From the NCBI GenBank assembly GCA_015494845.1, contig WGAL01000250.1, forward strand, positions 1 to 7,792: 7,792 nt of DNA, written 5' to 3'. Numbering within the stretch: position 1 is the stretch's first letter; each line of letters starts with the position of its first letter. The DNA is from Melioribacteraceae bacterium (GTDB lineage: Bacteria > Bacteroidota > Ignavibacteria > Ignavibacteriales > Melioribacteraceae). A program made the position numbers and the translations under genes. Below, piece after piece: positions 1 to 7,470 of the stretch. The notes under the pieces were generated by a model that worked only from the letters and a program-made list of their open reading frames with translations, did not search any database and was not told the origin of the DNA.

Positions 1-1249
1 AGCATATTTAATAAGCATTGGCGACGAGATTCTAATCGGACAAATCATTAACAGCAACGCGGCGTTTATCGCAGATAAGTTGAACGAACTTTCCATTGAC
101 GTTGTGAAGATGGTTGCCATTGCGGATGATGAAGAGGAAATTATTAACGAATTGAAAACCGCATTTGAGCAAGCCGAACTTGTGGTAATGACCGGCGGCT
201 TAGGACCGACGCACGACGACGTAACAAAAAGCGCTGTCGTCAAATATTACGGAACAAAACTTGTTTTTAACGAGCAAATTTGGGCGCGCGTTAAGGAATT
301 TCTGGAACAAAGAAATATGGAAATTAAGGAAATTCACAAAACGCAAGCTCAAGTTCCTGAAATTGCCGAAACGTTTGAAAATACAAAAGGAACCGCGCCC
401 GGTTTGTGGTTCGCTCAAGACGGGAAATATCTTGCGGTTATGCCCGGCGTTCCCGCCGAAATGCAAGCAATGGTAAACGATTATCTTATTCCGCGCTTGC
501 GTTTGCTTTCCGACTTAAACGGGGAAGCGGTCGTACGCAAAACTTTGCTTACAACCGGATTGCCTGAATCGGAAGTGTTCTTAAAATTAGGCGATTTGGA
601 CGAATTGCTTGGCGACGCGAAGCTCGCATTTTTGCCTAATCAATTCGGCGTACGGCTGAGAATTACCGTAAAAGCGCCGACGCGCGAGGAAGCGACCGAC
701 AAACTTTTACTTGTCGAACAAAAAATCCGCGCAAAAATCGGAAGATACATTTACGGCGTCGATAATCAAACTTTGGAAGAAGTCGTTGCTAAACTTTTGA
801 TTGAACGCGAACTCACGCTTGCGACTGCGGAATCTTGCACCGGCGGATTAATTGCCTCGCGCTTGACGAATATTCCCGGTTCAAGCGCGTTTTTTGACAG
901 AGGAATTGTAAGTTACAGCAACGGCGCAAAAGTAGAGCTGCTTAATGTGGACGAAGATACGATTAACAAATACGGCGCGGTTAGTCCGCAAGTCGCCGAG
1001 CAAATGGCAACAGGCGTTCGTCAAAGTTGCGGCGCCGATTTAGGACTTGCCGTAACCGGAATTATGGGTCCAAGCGGCGCAACTGCTACAAAGCCGATTG
1101 GATTGGTTTACATTGCTTTGGCGGACGAAGAAAAGTGCCGAGTAAAAGAATTCCATTTCGGAACCGACAGATTGACGAACAAAGATAAAACCTCGCAAAG
1201 CGCGCTCGATATGTTAAGGCGTCATTTGCTCGGAATTTCCGATGAATAA
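1..1249 (+). CDS. cinA: CinA-family protein (NMN deamidase / ADP-ribose pyrophosphatase type), 5' partial
   Basis: The reading frame is open from base 2 to the TAA at 1247-1249, giving 415 visible residues. The first ones (AYLISIGDEILIGQ) already match the CinA N-terminus, so only about two or three codons are missing; the in-frame TTG at base 80 is therefore not the true start. The N-terminal domain is the MoaB/MogA-like fold (COG1058), with TGGLGPTHDD at visible residues 64-73 and MPGVPAEM near 147-154. The C-terminal domain is PncC-like: AESCTGG at 276-282 carries the expected catalytic serine, followed by the YSNGAK segment and a glycine-rich TGIMGPSG loop near 352-359. In characterised relatives the two domains hydrolyse ADP-ribose and deamidate nicotinamide mononucleotide in the cytoplasm, recycling pyridine nucleotides. 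The competence link of the name comes from pneumococcus and cannot be assumed here. The gene overlaps thpR by 8 bases and lies two genes upstream of recA, a recurrent arrangement. Family assignment is very secure; the activity is inferred. Confidence 0.96.
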   Translation, partial: AYLISIGDEILIGQIINSNAAFIADKLNELSIDVVKMVAIADDEEEIINELKTAFEQAELVVMTGGLGPTHDDVTKSAVVKYYGTKLVFNEQIWARVKEFLEQRNMEIKEIHKTQAQVPEIAETFENTKGTAPGLWFAQDGKYLAVMPGVPAEMQAMVNDYLIPRLRLLSDLNGEAVVRKTLLTTGLPESEVFLKLGDLDELLGDAKLAFLPNQFGVRLRITVKAPTREEATDKLLLVEQKIRAKIGRYIYGVDNQTLEEVVAKLLIERELTLATAESCTGGLIASRLTNIPGSSAFFDRGIVSYSNGAKVELLNVDEDTINKYGAVSPQVAEQMATGVRQSCGADLGLAVTGIMGPSGATATKPIGLVYIALADEEKCRVKEFHFGTDRLTNKDKTSQSALDMLRRHLLGISDE

Positions 1250-1796
1250 CCGCTTGTTTATCGCGCTCGATATTCCTGTTGATGCGAAAGAGTTCATTTA
1301 CAAATTGCTGAGGGAAATCGACCTGCGCGAAAAAGTAAAGTGGGAAAGCCCTGGCAAGTTGCATATTACGTTAAAATTTCTCGGCGAAACCGAGCAAGAA
1401 AAAGCGGAAAAAGTGAAAAAAATTTTAAGCGATTTTTCAAAAAATAAAGAACCGTTAAGTCTGCGTTTGAACCGGTTCGGTTTTTTCAGAAGAAACGGCA
1501 ACCCGCAAATCTTGTGGGCTGGGTTTGGTAAAAATGAAAAATTGGATAAATATTTTGCGGAACTCGATAATTTGTTGGAGAAAATCGGTTTTGAAAAGGA
1601 AAAACGGAAATTTCATCCGCACGTAACGTTAAAACGTTTGAAGGGAAATGAAGATAAAACCGTTTTGGAAAAATTTTACACAATTAAATTTGAGCCGTTT
1701 GATTTTGTCGCGGAAAACATTACTTTATATAAAAGTTTGTTGAAACCGAGCGGCGCTGTTTATAAATCAATAGAAAAATATAATTTGGGAGAATAA
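1242..1796 (+). CDS. thpR: RNA 2',3'-cyclic phosphodiesterase (2H phosphoesterase, ThpR/LigT family)
   Basis: This encodes 184 residues, the usual length for the family. Both signature H-x-T-L motifs of the 2H superfamily are present: HITL at residues 41-44, within HITLKFLGE, and HVTL at 127-130, within [10 protein letters not shown]. The two histidines and two threonines form the catalytic centre. Family members open 2',3'-cyclic phosphate ends on RNA to 2'-phosphate; some archaeal and bacterial homologues were named for RNA 2'-5' ligation in vitro, and the physiological substrate is poorly defined. The start ATG at 1242 lies inside the last codons of cinA (8-base overlap) with only a weak GGAA at 1232-1235 upstream, so translation is probably coupled to cinA. 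The N-terminus [12 protein letters not shown] fits the family (typically RLFxAL), which supports this start. The protein is lysine-rich, and its 3' end may hold a recA promoter. The stop at 1794-1796 lies one base before recA. Confidence 0.93.
   Translation: MNNRLFIALDIPVDAKEFIYKLLREIDLREKVKWESPGKLHITLKFLGETEQEKAEKVKKILSDFSKNKEPLSLRLNRFGFFRRNGNPQILWAGFGKNEKLDKYFAELDNLLEKIGFEKEKRKFHPHVTLKRLKGNEDKTVLEKFYTIKFEPFDFVAENITLYKSLLKPSGAVYKSIEKYNLGE
1740..1766 (+). promoter_or_regulatory. Possible sigma-70-like promoter for recA inside the end of thpR
   Basis: TTGAAA at 1740-1745 and TATAAA at 1761-1766 resemble -35 and -10 elements, but the 15-base spacer is short. Transcription from here would begin near 1773 and leave a leader of about 25 bases that includes the recA ribosome site. 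A perfect TATAAT also occurs at 1779-1784, but it lacks a good -35 and would start the transcript only a few bases before the recA ATG. These bases are also coding (SGAVYKS of ThpR), and AT-rich sequence makes such matches common, so this is weak. No LexA-type operator was seen around it. Confidence 0.25.
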
Positions 1797-1797
1797 A

Positions 1798-2835
1798 ATG
1801 GCAAAAGAAAAAGAAACAAACGTAAAAGACCCTCGCCTTAAAATTCTTGAAGACACTATTCAAAATCTTGAAAAAACATACGGAAAAGGCACAATAATGC
1901 GTCTCGGCGACGGCATTGTGAATAAAATCGATTCAATTTCCACAGGTTCGCTTTCGTTGGATTACGCGTTGGGAATCGGGGGCGTTCCTAGAGGAAGAAT
2001 AATCGAAATTTACGGACCGGAATCGTCAGGTAAAACAACTGTTTGCCTGCACATTATTGCGGAAGCGCAAAAAGAAGGCGGACTTGCGGCGTTTATCGAT
2101 GCGGAGCACGCGCTCGATATGAATTACGCGAAAAAATTAGGCGTTGACGTAAATAACTTGCTCCTTTCCCAACCGGATTACGGAGAGCAAGCTCTGGAAA
2201 TTGTCGATACGCTGGTAAGAAGCAACGCGCTCGACGTTATTGTGGTCGATTCCGTTGCCGCTCTTGTTCCGCGTTCCGAGCTTGAAGGCGATATGGGAGA
2301 CGCCACAATGGGCGTTCAAGCGCGATTGATGTCGCAAGCGTTGCGTAAAATTACCGGCGCGGTAAGCCGCTCGAAAACGGTCGTAATTTTTACAAATCAA
2401 TTACGGAGCAAGATTGGGGTAATGTTCGGTTCGCCTGAAACAACCACTGGCGGAAACGCGCTGAAATTTTACGCTTCCGTTCGTCTCGACATTCGCCGTA
2501 TTGCTTCAATCAAAGAAGGACAAGACGTCGTGGGCAACAGAACGCGCGTTAAAGTGGTAAAAAACAAGGTTGCTCCGCCTTTCAAACAAGTTGAATTCGA
2601 TATTATGTTCAACGAAGGAATTAGCAGAACCGGAGATTTGATAGATTTGGGCGTGGAGCACGGCGTAATTAAAAAGAGCGGTTCTTGGTTTACTTACGGC
2701 GAAAACCGTTTTCAGGGCAAGGAGCAATTCAGAAGAAAACTTGCGGAAAATGCGGAATTGTTTGCGGAACTCGAAAAAGACGTTAAAGCGAAATTGGGTT
2801 TCGGCGAAGAAAGCGAAGCGAGCGGCGAAGAATAG
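1798..2835 (+). CDS. recA: Recombinase RecA
   Basis: This encodes 345 residues, full length for RecA. The Walker A motif GPESSGKTT is at residues 73-81, the FIDAEHALD segment with the catalytic glutamate is at about 99-107, and Walker [11 protein letters not shown] is at 147-156. The DNA-binding L2 region runs about 199-220 and contains [12 protein letters not shown] and [11 protein letters not shown]. The C-terminal domain ends in a short acidic tail ([10 protein letters not shown]), as in many RecA proteins, where the tail tempers DNA binding. The protein forms ATP-dependent filaments on single-stranded DNA for homologous recombination, repair and, where LexA exists, induction of the SOS response. 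The start ATG at 1798 is preceded by a good ribosome site, GGGAG at 1787-1791, and lies one base after the thpR stop. recX follows after 70 bases. No inactivating substitution was seen. Identity is essentially certain; SOS control is not shown by the sequence. Confidence 0.99.
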   Translation: MAKEKETNVKDPRLKILEDTIQNLEKTYGKGTIMRLGDGIVNKIDSISTGSLSLDYALGIGGVPRGRIIEIYGPESSGKTTVCLHIIAEAQKEGGLAAFIDAEHALDMNYAKKLGVDVNNLLLSQPDYGEQALEIVDTLVRSNALDVIVVDSVAALVPRSELEGDMGDATMGVQARLMSQALRKITGAVSRSKTVVIFTNQLRSKIGVMFGSPETTTGGNALKFYASVRLDIRRIASIKEGQDVVGNRTRVKVVKNKVAPPFKQVEFDIMFNEGISRTGDLIDLGVEHGVIKKSGSWFTYGENRFQGKEQFRRKLAENAELFAELEKDVKAKLGFGEESEASGEE

Positions 2836-2857
2836 CCGTTTCGTAGTCGGGAAAATT

Positions 2858-2875
2858 TAGCGTATTTTGCCGCTA
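2858..2875 (+). other. Small inverted repeat in the recA-recX gap (weak attenuator candidate)
   Basis: The 70-base gap between recA and recX (2836-2905) contains TAGCG at 2858-2862 and CGCTA at 2871-2875, a 5-base-pair stem with an 8-base loop, followed by a T-rich stretch at 2876-2886. A weak hairpin between recA and recX could lower recX expression by partial termination, as reported for recA-recX read-through in E. coli. The stem is short enough to occur by chance. The rest of the gap shows no other recognisable signal. Confidence 0.2.
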
Positions 2876-2905
2876 TGTTTGTTTTTATGCGAATGATTGT
2901 AAGTT

Positions 2906-3529
2906 ATGAAAATAATTGAAATTAAGTCCGGGAGAACCAAATTTGTTCTTACTTTTGATAACGGTAGCAAACTTGCCGTTTCCAAGCGCGTGTTGGAGAA
3001 ATTTCCATATTCGGCGGGAAGTGAAATTTCAGACGCGGAACTGAAAAATCTCATCAATCAAGATGAGATTTTTTTGATTAAAGCGAGCGCATTAAGAATG
3101 CTTTCAAGGCGGGAGCATTCCGTAAGAGAGTTAAAGGATAAATTGCTCCGTAAAGGTTACTCGGAAAAAAATATCGACTCGGTTTTGGAGATACTTATTC
3201 GCGATAATTTTCTAAACGACGAGAGATTTACCGAATTGTATGTGCGGCAAAATTTCGAATTAAGGAAACGTTCGCCGAAAGCGATTAAATATAATTTATT
3301 TAAACTCGGAATTGATAATTCGTTAGTTGATAAATATTTATCTGAAATCGACGAGGATGAGATTTTCAAAAATGCTCTTGATTTGGCGGAAAAGAAATTG
3401 AAAACCCTCTCCGAAAAATCAAAAGAGAAGCAACTTTTTGCGGTAAGAAATTTTTTGCTTTACAGAGCGTTTCCAAACGACGTGATACATAAAACATTAA
3501 CAGAAATTAAGGAAAGAATCGGAGCATGA
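2906..3529 (+). CDS. recX: RecA regulator RecX
   Basis: This encodes 207 residues made mostly of predicted helices in the RecX tandem three-helix pattern. The characteristic ALRMLSRREHSVRELKDKLL segment lies at about residues 62-81, followed by RKGY at 82-85 and by NDERFTELYVRQ at about 104-115. A third repeat region follows at about 155-205. An N-terminal extension of roughly 55 residues before the first repeat, seen in several non-proteobacterial RecX proteins, is present. RecX binds RecA filaments and limits or reshapes their extension and ATPase activity. Position directly after recA is the classic context. The ATG at 2906 has no clear Shine-Dalgarno sequence (only an AAG at 2901-2903), so RecX may be made at a low level. 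Two upstream ATGs, at 2887 and 2893, are out of frame. The 3' end overlaps the next gene by four bases (ATGA at 3526-3529). Confidence 0.93.
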   Translation: MKIIEIKSGRTKFVLTFDNGSKLAVSKRVLEKFPYSAGSEISDAELKNLINQDEIFLIKASALRMLSRREHSVRELKDKLLRKGYSEKNIDSVLEILIRDNFLNDERFTELYVRQNFELRKRSPKAIKYNLFKLGIDNSLVDKYLSEIDEDEIFKNALDLAEKKLKTLSEKSKEKQLFAVRNFLLYRAFPNDVIHKTLTEIKERIGA

Positions 3530-4680
3530 CTGATTATTATTTGATAGAGGAATGGCTCAGCGACGAAGAAAAGTTGGTAAGAGTTACGGTCGCGGACTTT
3601 ACCGATAAAGAAGTATTGCCTGTTATTGAAGAATATTACATGAAAGGCGAATTTCCGCGCCATTTGATAAAGAAAATGGGCGAAATCGGTTTGTTCGGAA
3701 TGACTTTGCCTGAAGAATACGGCGGAGCAAACGCCACAAATGTCGCGTACGGTTTGGCGATGCAAGAACTTGAACGAGGCGACAGCGGAATCCGCAGTTT
3801 TGCCTCGGTTCAAAGCGGTTTGGTAATGTATCCGATTTATACTTTCGGTTCGGAAGAACAGAAAAAGAAATTTTTACCGCGTCTTGCCGCGGGCGAACTC
3901 GTTGGTTGTTTCGGATTGACCGAGCCGGATTACGGTTCGAATCCGGGAGGAATGATAACGCGCGCCGAAAAAACAGAAGGCGGCTATATTTTAAACGGCG
4001 CGAAAATGTGGATTACAAACGGCTCGATTGCGGATATTGCAATTGTTTGGGCAAAGTTGGAAGGTAAAGTCAGAGGTTTTATTGTGGATACTTCGTCCGA
4101 AGGATTTTCCGCGCCGCTTATGAAAGGGAAGTTGTCTTTGCGCGCTTCGGTAACTTCCGAATTGGTATTTCAAGACGTTTTTGTGCCGGACGATATGATT
4201 TTGCCGGACGCAAAAGGATTAAAAGCGCCGTTAATGTGTTTGAATCAAGCGAGATACGGAATTGCGTGGGGAGCGGTCGGTTCCATGATTGCATGTTACG
4301 AAGCGGCGTTGAAATATTCAAAGGAAAGAGTTCAATTTAGCAAGCCAATAGCCGGTTACCAACTTACGCAAGAAAAACTTGTTTATATGATTACGGAAAT
4401 TACAAAAGCGCAACTTTTGGCTTTCAGATTGGCAAAATTAAAAGACGAAGGAAAAGCGAAGCATACGCATATTTCAATGGCAAAAAGAAATAATGTGGAG
4501 CACGCATTGAATATTGCAAGATTGGCGCGCGAAATTCACGGAGCAAACGGAATAATTAACGAATATCCGGTTATGCGTCACGCGGCAAATTTGGAAACGG
4601 TAAAAACATACGAAGGAACGCACGAAATGCACACGTTAATAATCGGCGAAGACATTACCGGCTTTTCCGCTTTTGAATAG
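3526..4680 (+). CDS. Acyl-CoA dehydrogenase, glutaryl-CoA dehydrogenase type
   Basis: This encodes 384 residues, the normal length for the flavin-dependent acyl-CoA dehydrogenase fold: N-terminal helical domain (about 15-125), middle beta domain (about 127-220, with CFGLTEPDYGSNP and MWITNG contacting FAD and substrate) and C-terminal helical domain (about 235-384). The catalytic-base region TYEGTHEMHTLIIG is at 361-374, with Glu363 the expected base. The closest family by memory is glutaryl-CoA dehydrogenase: SVQSGLVMYPIY (94-105), KLSLRAS (202-208), RYGIAWGA (243-250) and the end ITGFSAF are all typical. That enzyme oxidises and decarboxylates glutaryl-CoA to crotonyl-CoA in lysine, tryptophan or aromatic breakdown, passing electrons to ETF. 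Glu83, Arg90 and Tyr362 align with the residues linked to decarboxylation in the human enzyme. The start ATG overlaps the recX stop (ATGA), with GGAAAG and GGAG upstream. A generic short-chain dehydrogenase is the main alternative. No partner gene (ETF, CoA transferase or hydratase) is in the window. Confidence 0.88.
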   Translation: MTDYYLIEEWLSDEEKLVRVTVADFTDKEVLPVIEEYYMKGEFPRHLIKKMGEIGLFGMTLPEEYGGANATNVAYGLAMQELERGDSGIRSFASVQSGLVMYPIYTFGSEEQKKKFLPRLAAGELVGCFGLTEPDYGSNPGGMITRAEKTEGGYILNGAKMWITNGSIADIAIVWAKLEGKVRGFIVDTSSEGFSAPLMKGKLSLRASVTSELVFQDVFVPDDMILPDAKGLKAPLMCLNQARYGIAWGAVGSMIACYEAALKYSKERVQFSKPIAGYQLTQEKLVYMITEITKAQLLAFRLAKLKDEGKAKHTHISMAKRNNVEHALNIARLAREIHGANGIINEYPVMRHAANLETVKTYEGTHEMHTLIIGEDITGFSAFE

Positions 4681-4711
4681 AAACTTTATGAAATAATTAA
4701 AGGTAAGTTTA

Positions 4712-6178
4712 ATGAATAAAATAAGTTATGAAGGTTTAACGTTTGACGATTTACTTCTGCTTCCGGCGGAATCTTCGGTTCTTCCAAGGGAAACCGATTT
4801 GAGAACGAAATTAACGACTGATATTACTTTGAACATTCCGTTTCTTTCCGCGGCAATGGATACGGTAACCGAATCGAGAATGGCGATTGCTATGGCGCAA
4901 AACGGCGGTATCGGGATAGTGCATAAAAATCTCGGAATTGCGGAGCAAGCGGAAGAAATTGACAGAGTAAAGCGTTACGAAAGCGGAATGATTCACGACC
5001 CGATTACTCTAATGGCAGACAAAACAATCGCGGACGCGCACGAAATTATGGCGAAATATAAAATTTCCGGTATTCCGATTGTCGATGAAAACCAAAAACT
5101 AATCGGAATTATTACAAACCGCGATTTGCGATTTGCCGACGATTTATCGGTTCCGGTTTCCAAATTGATGACAAAAGAGAACTTAATTACCGCACCGGTT
5201 GGAACGACTTTGGACGAGGCGAAAATTTTGCTTCAAAAACATAAAATCGAAAAATTGCCTGTGATTGATTCCGAGGGAATTTTGCGCGGATTGATTACTT
5301 ACAAGGATATTTCGAAAAAAGCGATGTATCCGAACGCGTGCAAGGACGAACTGGGAAGATTGCGCGTCGGTGCGGCGGTCGGCGTTTCTTCCGATACGTT
5401 GGAAAGGGCGGAGGCGTTGCTTTCCGCGGGCGCGGACGCGATAGTAGTTGATACCGCGCACGGACATTCCCGCGGAGTTGTGGAAACCGTGGCGAGAATC
5501 CGCTCCGCTTTTCCCGACGCGCAATTGATTGCCGGAAATATCGTTACCGCCGAAGCCGCCGCGGCTTTAATTGACGCAGGCGTAAACGCGGTGAAAGTCG
5601 GAATTGGCGCAGGGTCAATTTGTACGACGCGGATTGTAGCCGGAGTTGGCGTGCCGCAAATTTCCGCAATTTTCGAAACGCTCAAAGAGACGCAAAAGCG
5701 AGGAATTCCGTTAATTGCCGACGGCGGAATTAAGCAAACCGGCGACGTTGCAAAAGCGATTGCCGCCGGAGCGGATTCGGTAATGATTGGCGGAATGTTT
5801 GCCGGAGTTGAAGAAACGCCAGGAGAAACAATTCTGTACGAAGGAAGAAGATTTAAAGTTTATCGCGGAATGGGCTCGTTGGGAGCAATGAAGCGCGGGA
5901 GCAAGGATAGATATTTCCAAGATATGGAAGACGATATTAAAAAACTCGTGCCGGAAGGCGTTGAAGGGCGCGTTCCTTACAAAGGTCCTTTGGCAGATAC
6001 AATTCATCAGTTTATCGGCGGATTGCGTGCGGCAATGGGTTACGTGGGAGCAAGAAACATAGAAGAACTGAAAACCAAAACAAAGTTTGTTAAAATTACC
6101 GGCGCCGGTTTGCGCGAAAGTCATCCGCACGATATTACGATTACAAAAGAAGCGCCTAATTATCAAGTAAATAAATAA
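4712..6178 (+). CDS. guaB: Inosine-5'-monophosphate dehydrogenase
   Basis: This encodes 488 residues, standard for bacterial IMPDH. The TIM-barrel begins with [12 protein letters not shown] (residues 7-18) and SAAMDTVTE (46-54). Two CBS domains are inserted at about 93-145 and 152-204. The catalytic loop [13 protein letters not shown] has Cys304 as the nucleophile. The phosphate-binding ADGGI segment is at 336-340 and GGMFAG at 360-365. The flap [11 protein letters not shown] (387-397) is followed by the Arg400-Tyr401 pair used to activate water. The enzyme oxidises IMP to XMP with NAD+, the rate-limiting step to GMP; the CBS pair normally senses ATP and GTP. The ATG at 4712 has an AAAGG ribosome site at 4699-4703, eight bases away. 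The gene follows the acyl-CoA dehydrogenase by 31 bases and precedes a glycosyltransferase by 11. guaA is not adjacent. All key residues are present, so it should be active. Confidence 0.98.
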   Translation: MNKISYEGLTFDDLLLLPAESSVLPRETDLRTKLTTDITLNIPFLSAAMDTVTESRMAIAMAQNGGIGIVHKNLGIAEQAEEIDRVKRYESGMIHDPITLMADKTIADAHEIMAKYKISGIPIVDENQKLIGIITNRDLRFADDLSVPVSKLMTKENLITAPVGTTLDEAKILLQKHKIEKLPVIDSEGILRGLITYKDISKKAMYPNACKDELGRLRVGAAVGVSSDTLERAEALLSAGADAIVVDTAHGHSRGVVETVARIRSAFPDAQLIAGNIVTAEAAAALIDAGVNAVKVGIGAGSICTTRIVAGVGVPQISAIFETLKETQKRGIPLIADGGIKQTGDVAKAIAAGADSVMIGGMFAGVEETPGETILYEGRRFKVYRGMGSLGAMKRGSKDRYFQDMEDDIKKLVPEGVEGRVPYKGPLADTIHQFIGGLRAAMGYVGARNIEELKTKTKFVKITGAGLRESHPHDITITKEAPNYQVNK

Positions 6179-6189
6179 CTTAGGATACG

Positions 6190-7470
6190 ATGTTTAAAGT
6201 ACTTGTTGTTGCATATTATTTTCCTCCGATGGGACTGAGCGGCGTTCAGAGAACGCAGAAATTTGTAAAATATTTGCCTGATTTCGGGTGGCAACCTACG
6301 GTAATTACAACCGGAAGCACGGCATATTACGCTTATGATGAATCTTTGCTTGAGGAACTTAAAGAAAAAGATATTCGAATTGTCAGAGTTGAAGCAAACG
6401 ATGCCGACGCGGTTTTAAAAAAAATCGGAGCAAGCAGAGCTCCGCGTGAAAGAATAAGAAAAATTTTGAACCGCATCAGTCAGACTTTTTTCATTCCTGA
6501 TAATAAAAAGTCGTGGGCAAAAAAAGCGGCGAAAAAAATTGACGAGATGCTGAAAACGGAGCATTTCGATTTGATTTTCGTAACCGCGCCGCCTTTTTCC
6601 GTATTTGTAGAAATTGCCGAATTGAAGGAAAAACACAATATCCCTGTTGTTTTCGATTACCGTGATTTGTGGTATGAAAGTTACTTTGCGTTTTATCCGA
6701 CTCCGGCGCACAAATTCCGTCATTACAAATTGGAATATTCCGCTTTGCGCCGCGTTGATAGAGTTACGGTAACGAACCGGAAAATCAAAGAAAAAATATT
6801 GCTGAATTATCCGTTTTTACAGCATAATGAAGTCATCATTTTACGGCACGGTTACGATGAGGAAGATTTTAGAAATGCTCCGCCAATTGCCAAGGAAAAT
6901 AATAAATTATTGATAATGCATTCCGGTAATTTTATCGAATATACTACGCCGGAATATATGCTCCGCGCTTTGCGTAATTTGTTGCTTAAATATCCTGAAA
7001 TTGCCGCTGATTTGGAATTTCACTTCATCGGCTTGATGGATAAAAAATATCAACGGATAATTAGAAAATACAAACTTGAACTGATTGTAAAAACTTACGG
7101 CTATATGGAGCATCCCGAGGTAATTAGGAAAATTTCCTCCGCGGACGTCCTTTGGTTTATGATTGGGCGGAAAAGAAATATCGACGCAATTTTGCCCGGA
7201 AAGTTATTTGAATACGTGGGAGCAAGGAAACCGATTTTCGGTTCGGTTCCCGATGGCGCGGCGAAATTGGCGCTTGAAGAATACGGCGCGTCGTTTGTTT
7301 CCGAGCCGGATAACATCGAAGAAATTACGGAAAAACTTGTTGAAATTTACAAATTATATAAAGCGGGAAAATTACCAACGCCGGACGAAGAATACGTCGT
7401 AAAGCACGAGAGAAGAAAAATAACCGAGGAATTGGTTAAGATTTTTCAATTTTTATTAAAAGAAGAGTAA
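6190..7470 (+). CDS. GT-B fold glycosyltransferase, family 4-like
   Basis: This encodes 426 residues with the two-Rossmann-domain pattern of GT-B enzymes. The N-terminal acceptor domain begins KVLVVAYYFPPMGLSGVQR (3-21) and continues into KFVKYLPDFGW, a signature shared by many exopolysaccharide and lipopolysaccharide transferases. It includes a FDLIFVTAPP strand-loop (126-135) and FDYRDLW (155-161). The C-terminal donor domain starts near 238 (KLLIMHSGNF), with the family motif LPGKLFEYVGARKPIF at 335-350, where Glu341 should contact the donor sugar-nucleotide. The first glutamate of the classical E-x7-E motif is Ala333 here, a common variation in this subgroup. There is no signal peptide or transmembrane segment, so it probably works at the inner face of the membrane. 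Donor and acceptor cannot be told. The start at 6190 has AGGA at 6182-6185. It is the last gene of the + strand run; no other envelope-sugar gene is visible. Confidence 0.9.
   Translation: MFKVLVVAYYFPPMGLSGVQRTQKFVKYLPDFGWQPTVITTGSTAYYAYDESLLEELKEKDIRIVRVEANDADAVLKKIGASRAPRERIRKILNRISQTFFIPDNKKSWAKKAAKKIDEMLKTEHFDLIFVTAPPFSVFVEIAELKEKHNIPVVFDYRDLWYESYFAFYPTPAHKFRHYKLEYSALRRVDRVTVTNRKIKEKILLNYPFLQHNEVIILRHGYDEEDFRNAPPIAKENNKLLIMHSGNFIEYTTPEYMLRALRNLLLKYPEIAADLEFHFIGLMDKKYQRIIRKYKLELIVKTYGYMEHPEVIRKISSADVLWFMIGRKRNIDAILPGKLFEYVGARKPIFGSVPDGAAKLALEEYGASFVSEPDNIEEITEKLVEIYKLYKAGKLPTPDEEYVVKHERRKITEELVKIFQFLLKEE

Noticed and set aside
80..82. TTG as the start codon of cinA
   Set aside because: The frame continues upstream to the window edge with clear CinA N-terminal sequence (ISIGDEILIGQ), so the TTG is an internal leucine codon.
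1779..1784. Perfect TATAAT box just before recA
   Set aside because: There is no acceptable -35 at 16-18 bases upstream, and the start point would fall only a few bases before the ATG, inside the ribosome site. It is most likely chance in AT-rich sequence.
3460..3813. Antisense 117-codon frame across the recX/dehydrogenase junction
   Set aside because: It overlaps two confidently identified genes, has no recognisable domain, and has low-complexity composition typical of a shadow frame.
6098..6109. Perfect 12-base palindrome ACCGGCGCCGGT
   Set aside because: It lies inside guaB codons for the conserved [10 protein letters not shown] segment. It is explained by Gly/Ala codons and is a single occurrence with no partner site.
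5299..6166. Long antisense open frames opposite guaB (128 and 151 codons on the - strand)
   Set aside because: They lie wholly opposite a complete, well-conserved guaB, their translations are compositionally biased (runs of Ala/Ser/Thr or Phe/Arg/Asn) and resemble no known protein, and there is no ribosome site. They are by-products of guaB codon use.
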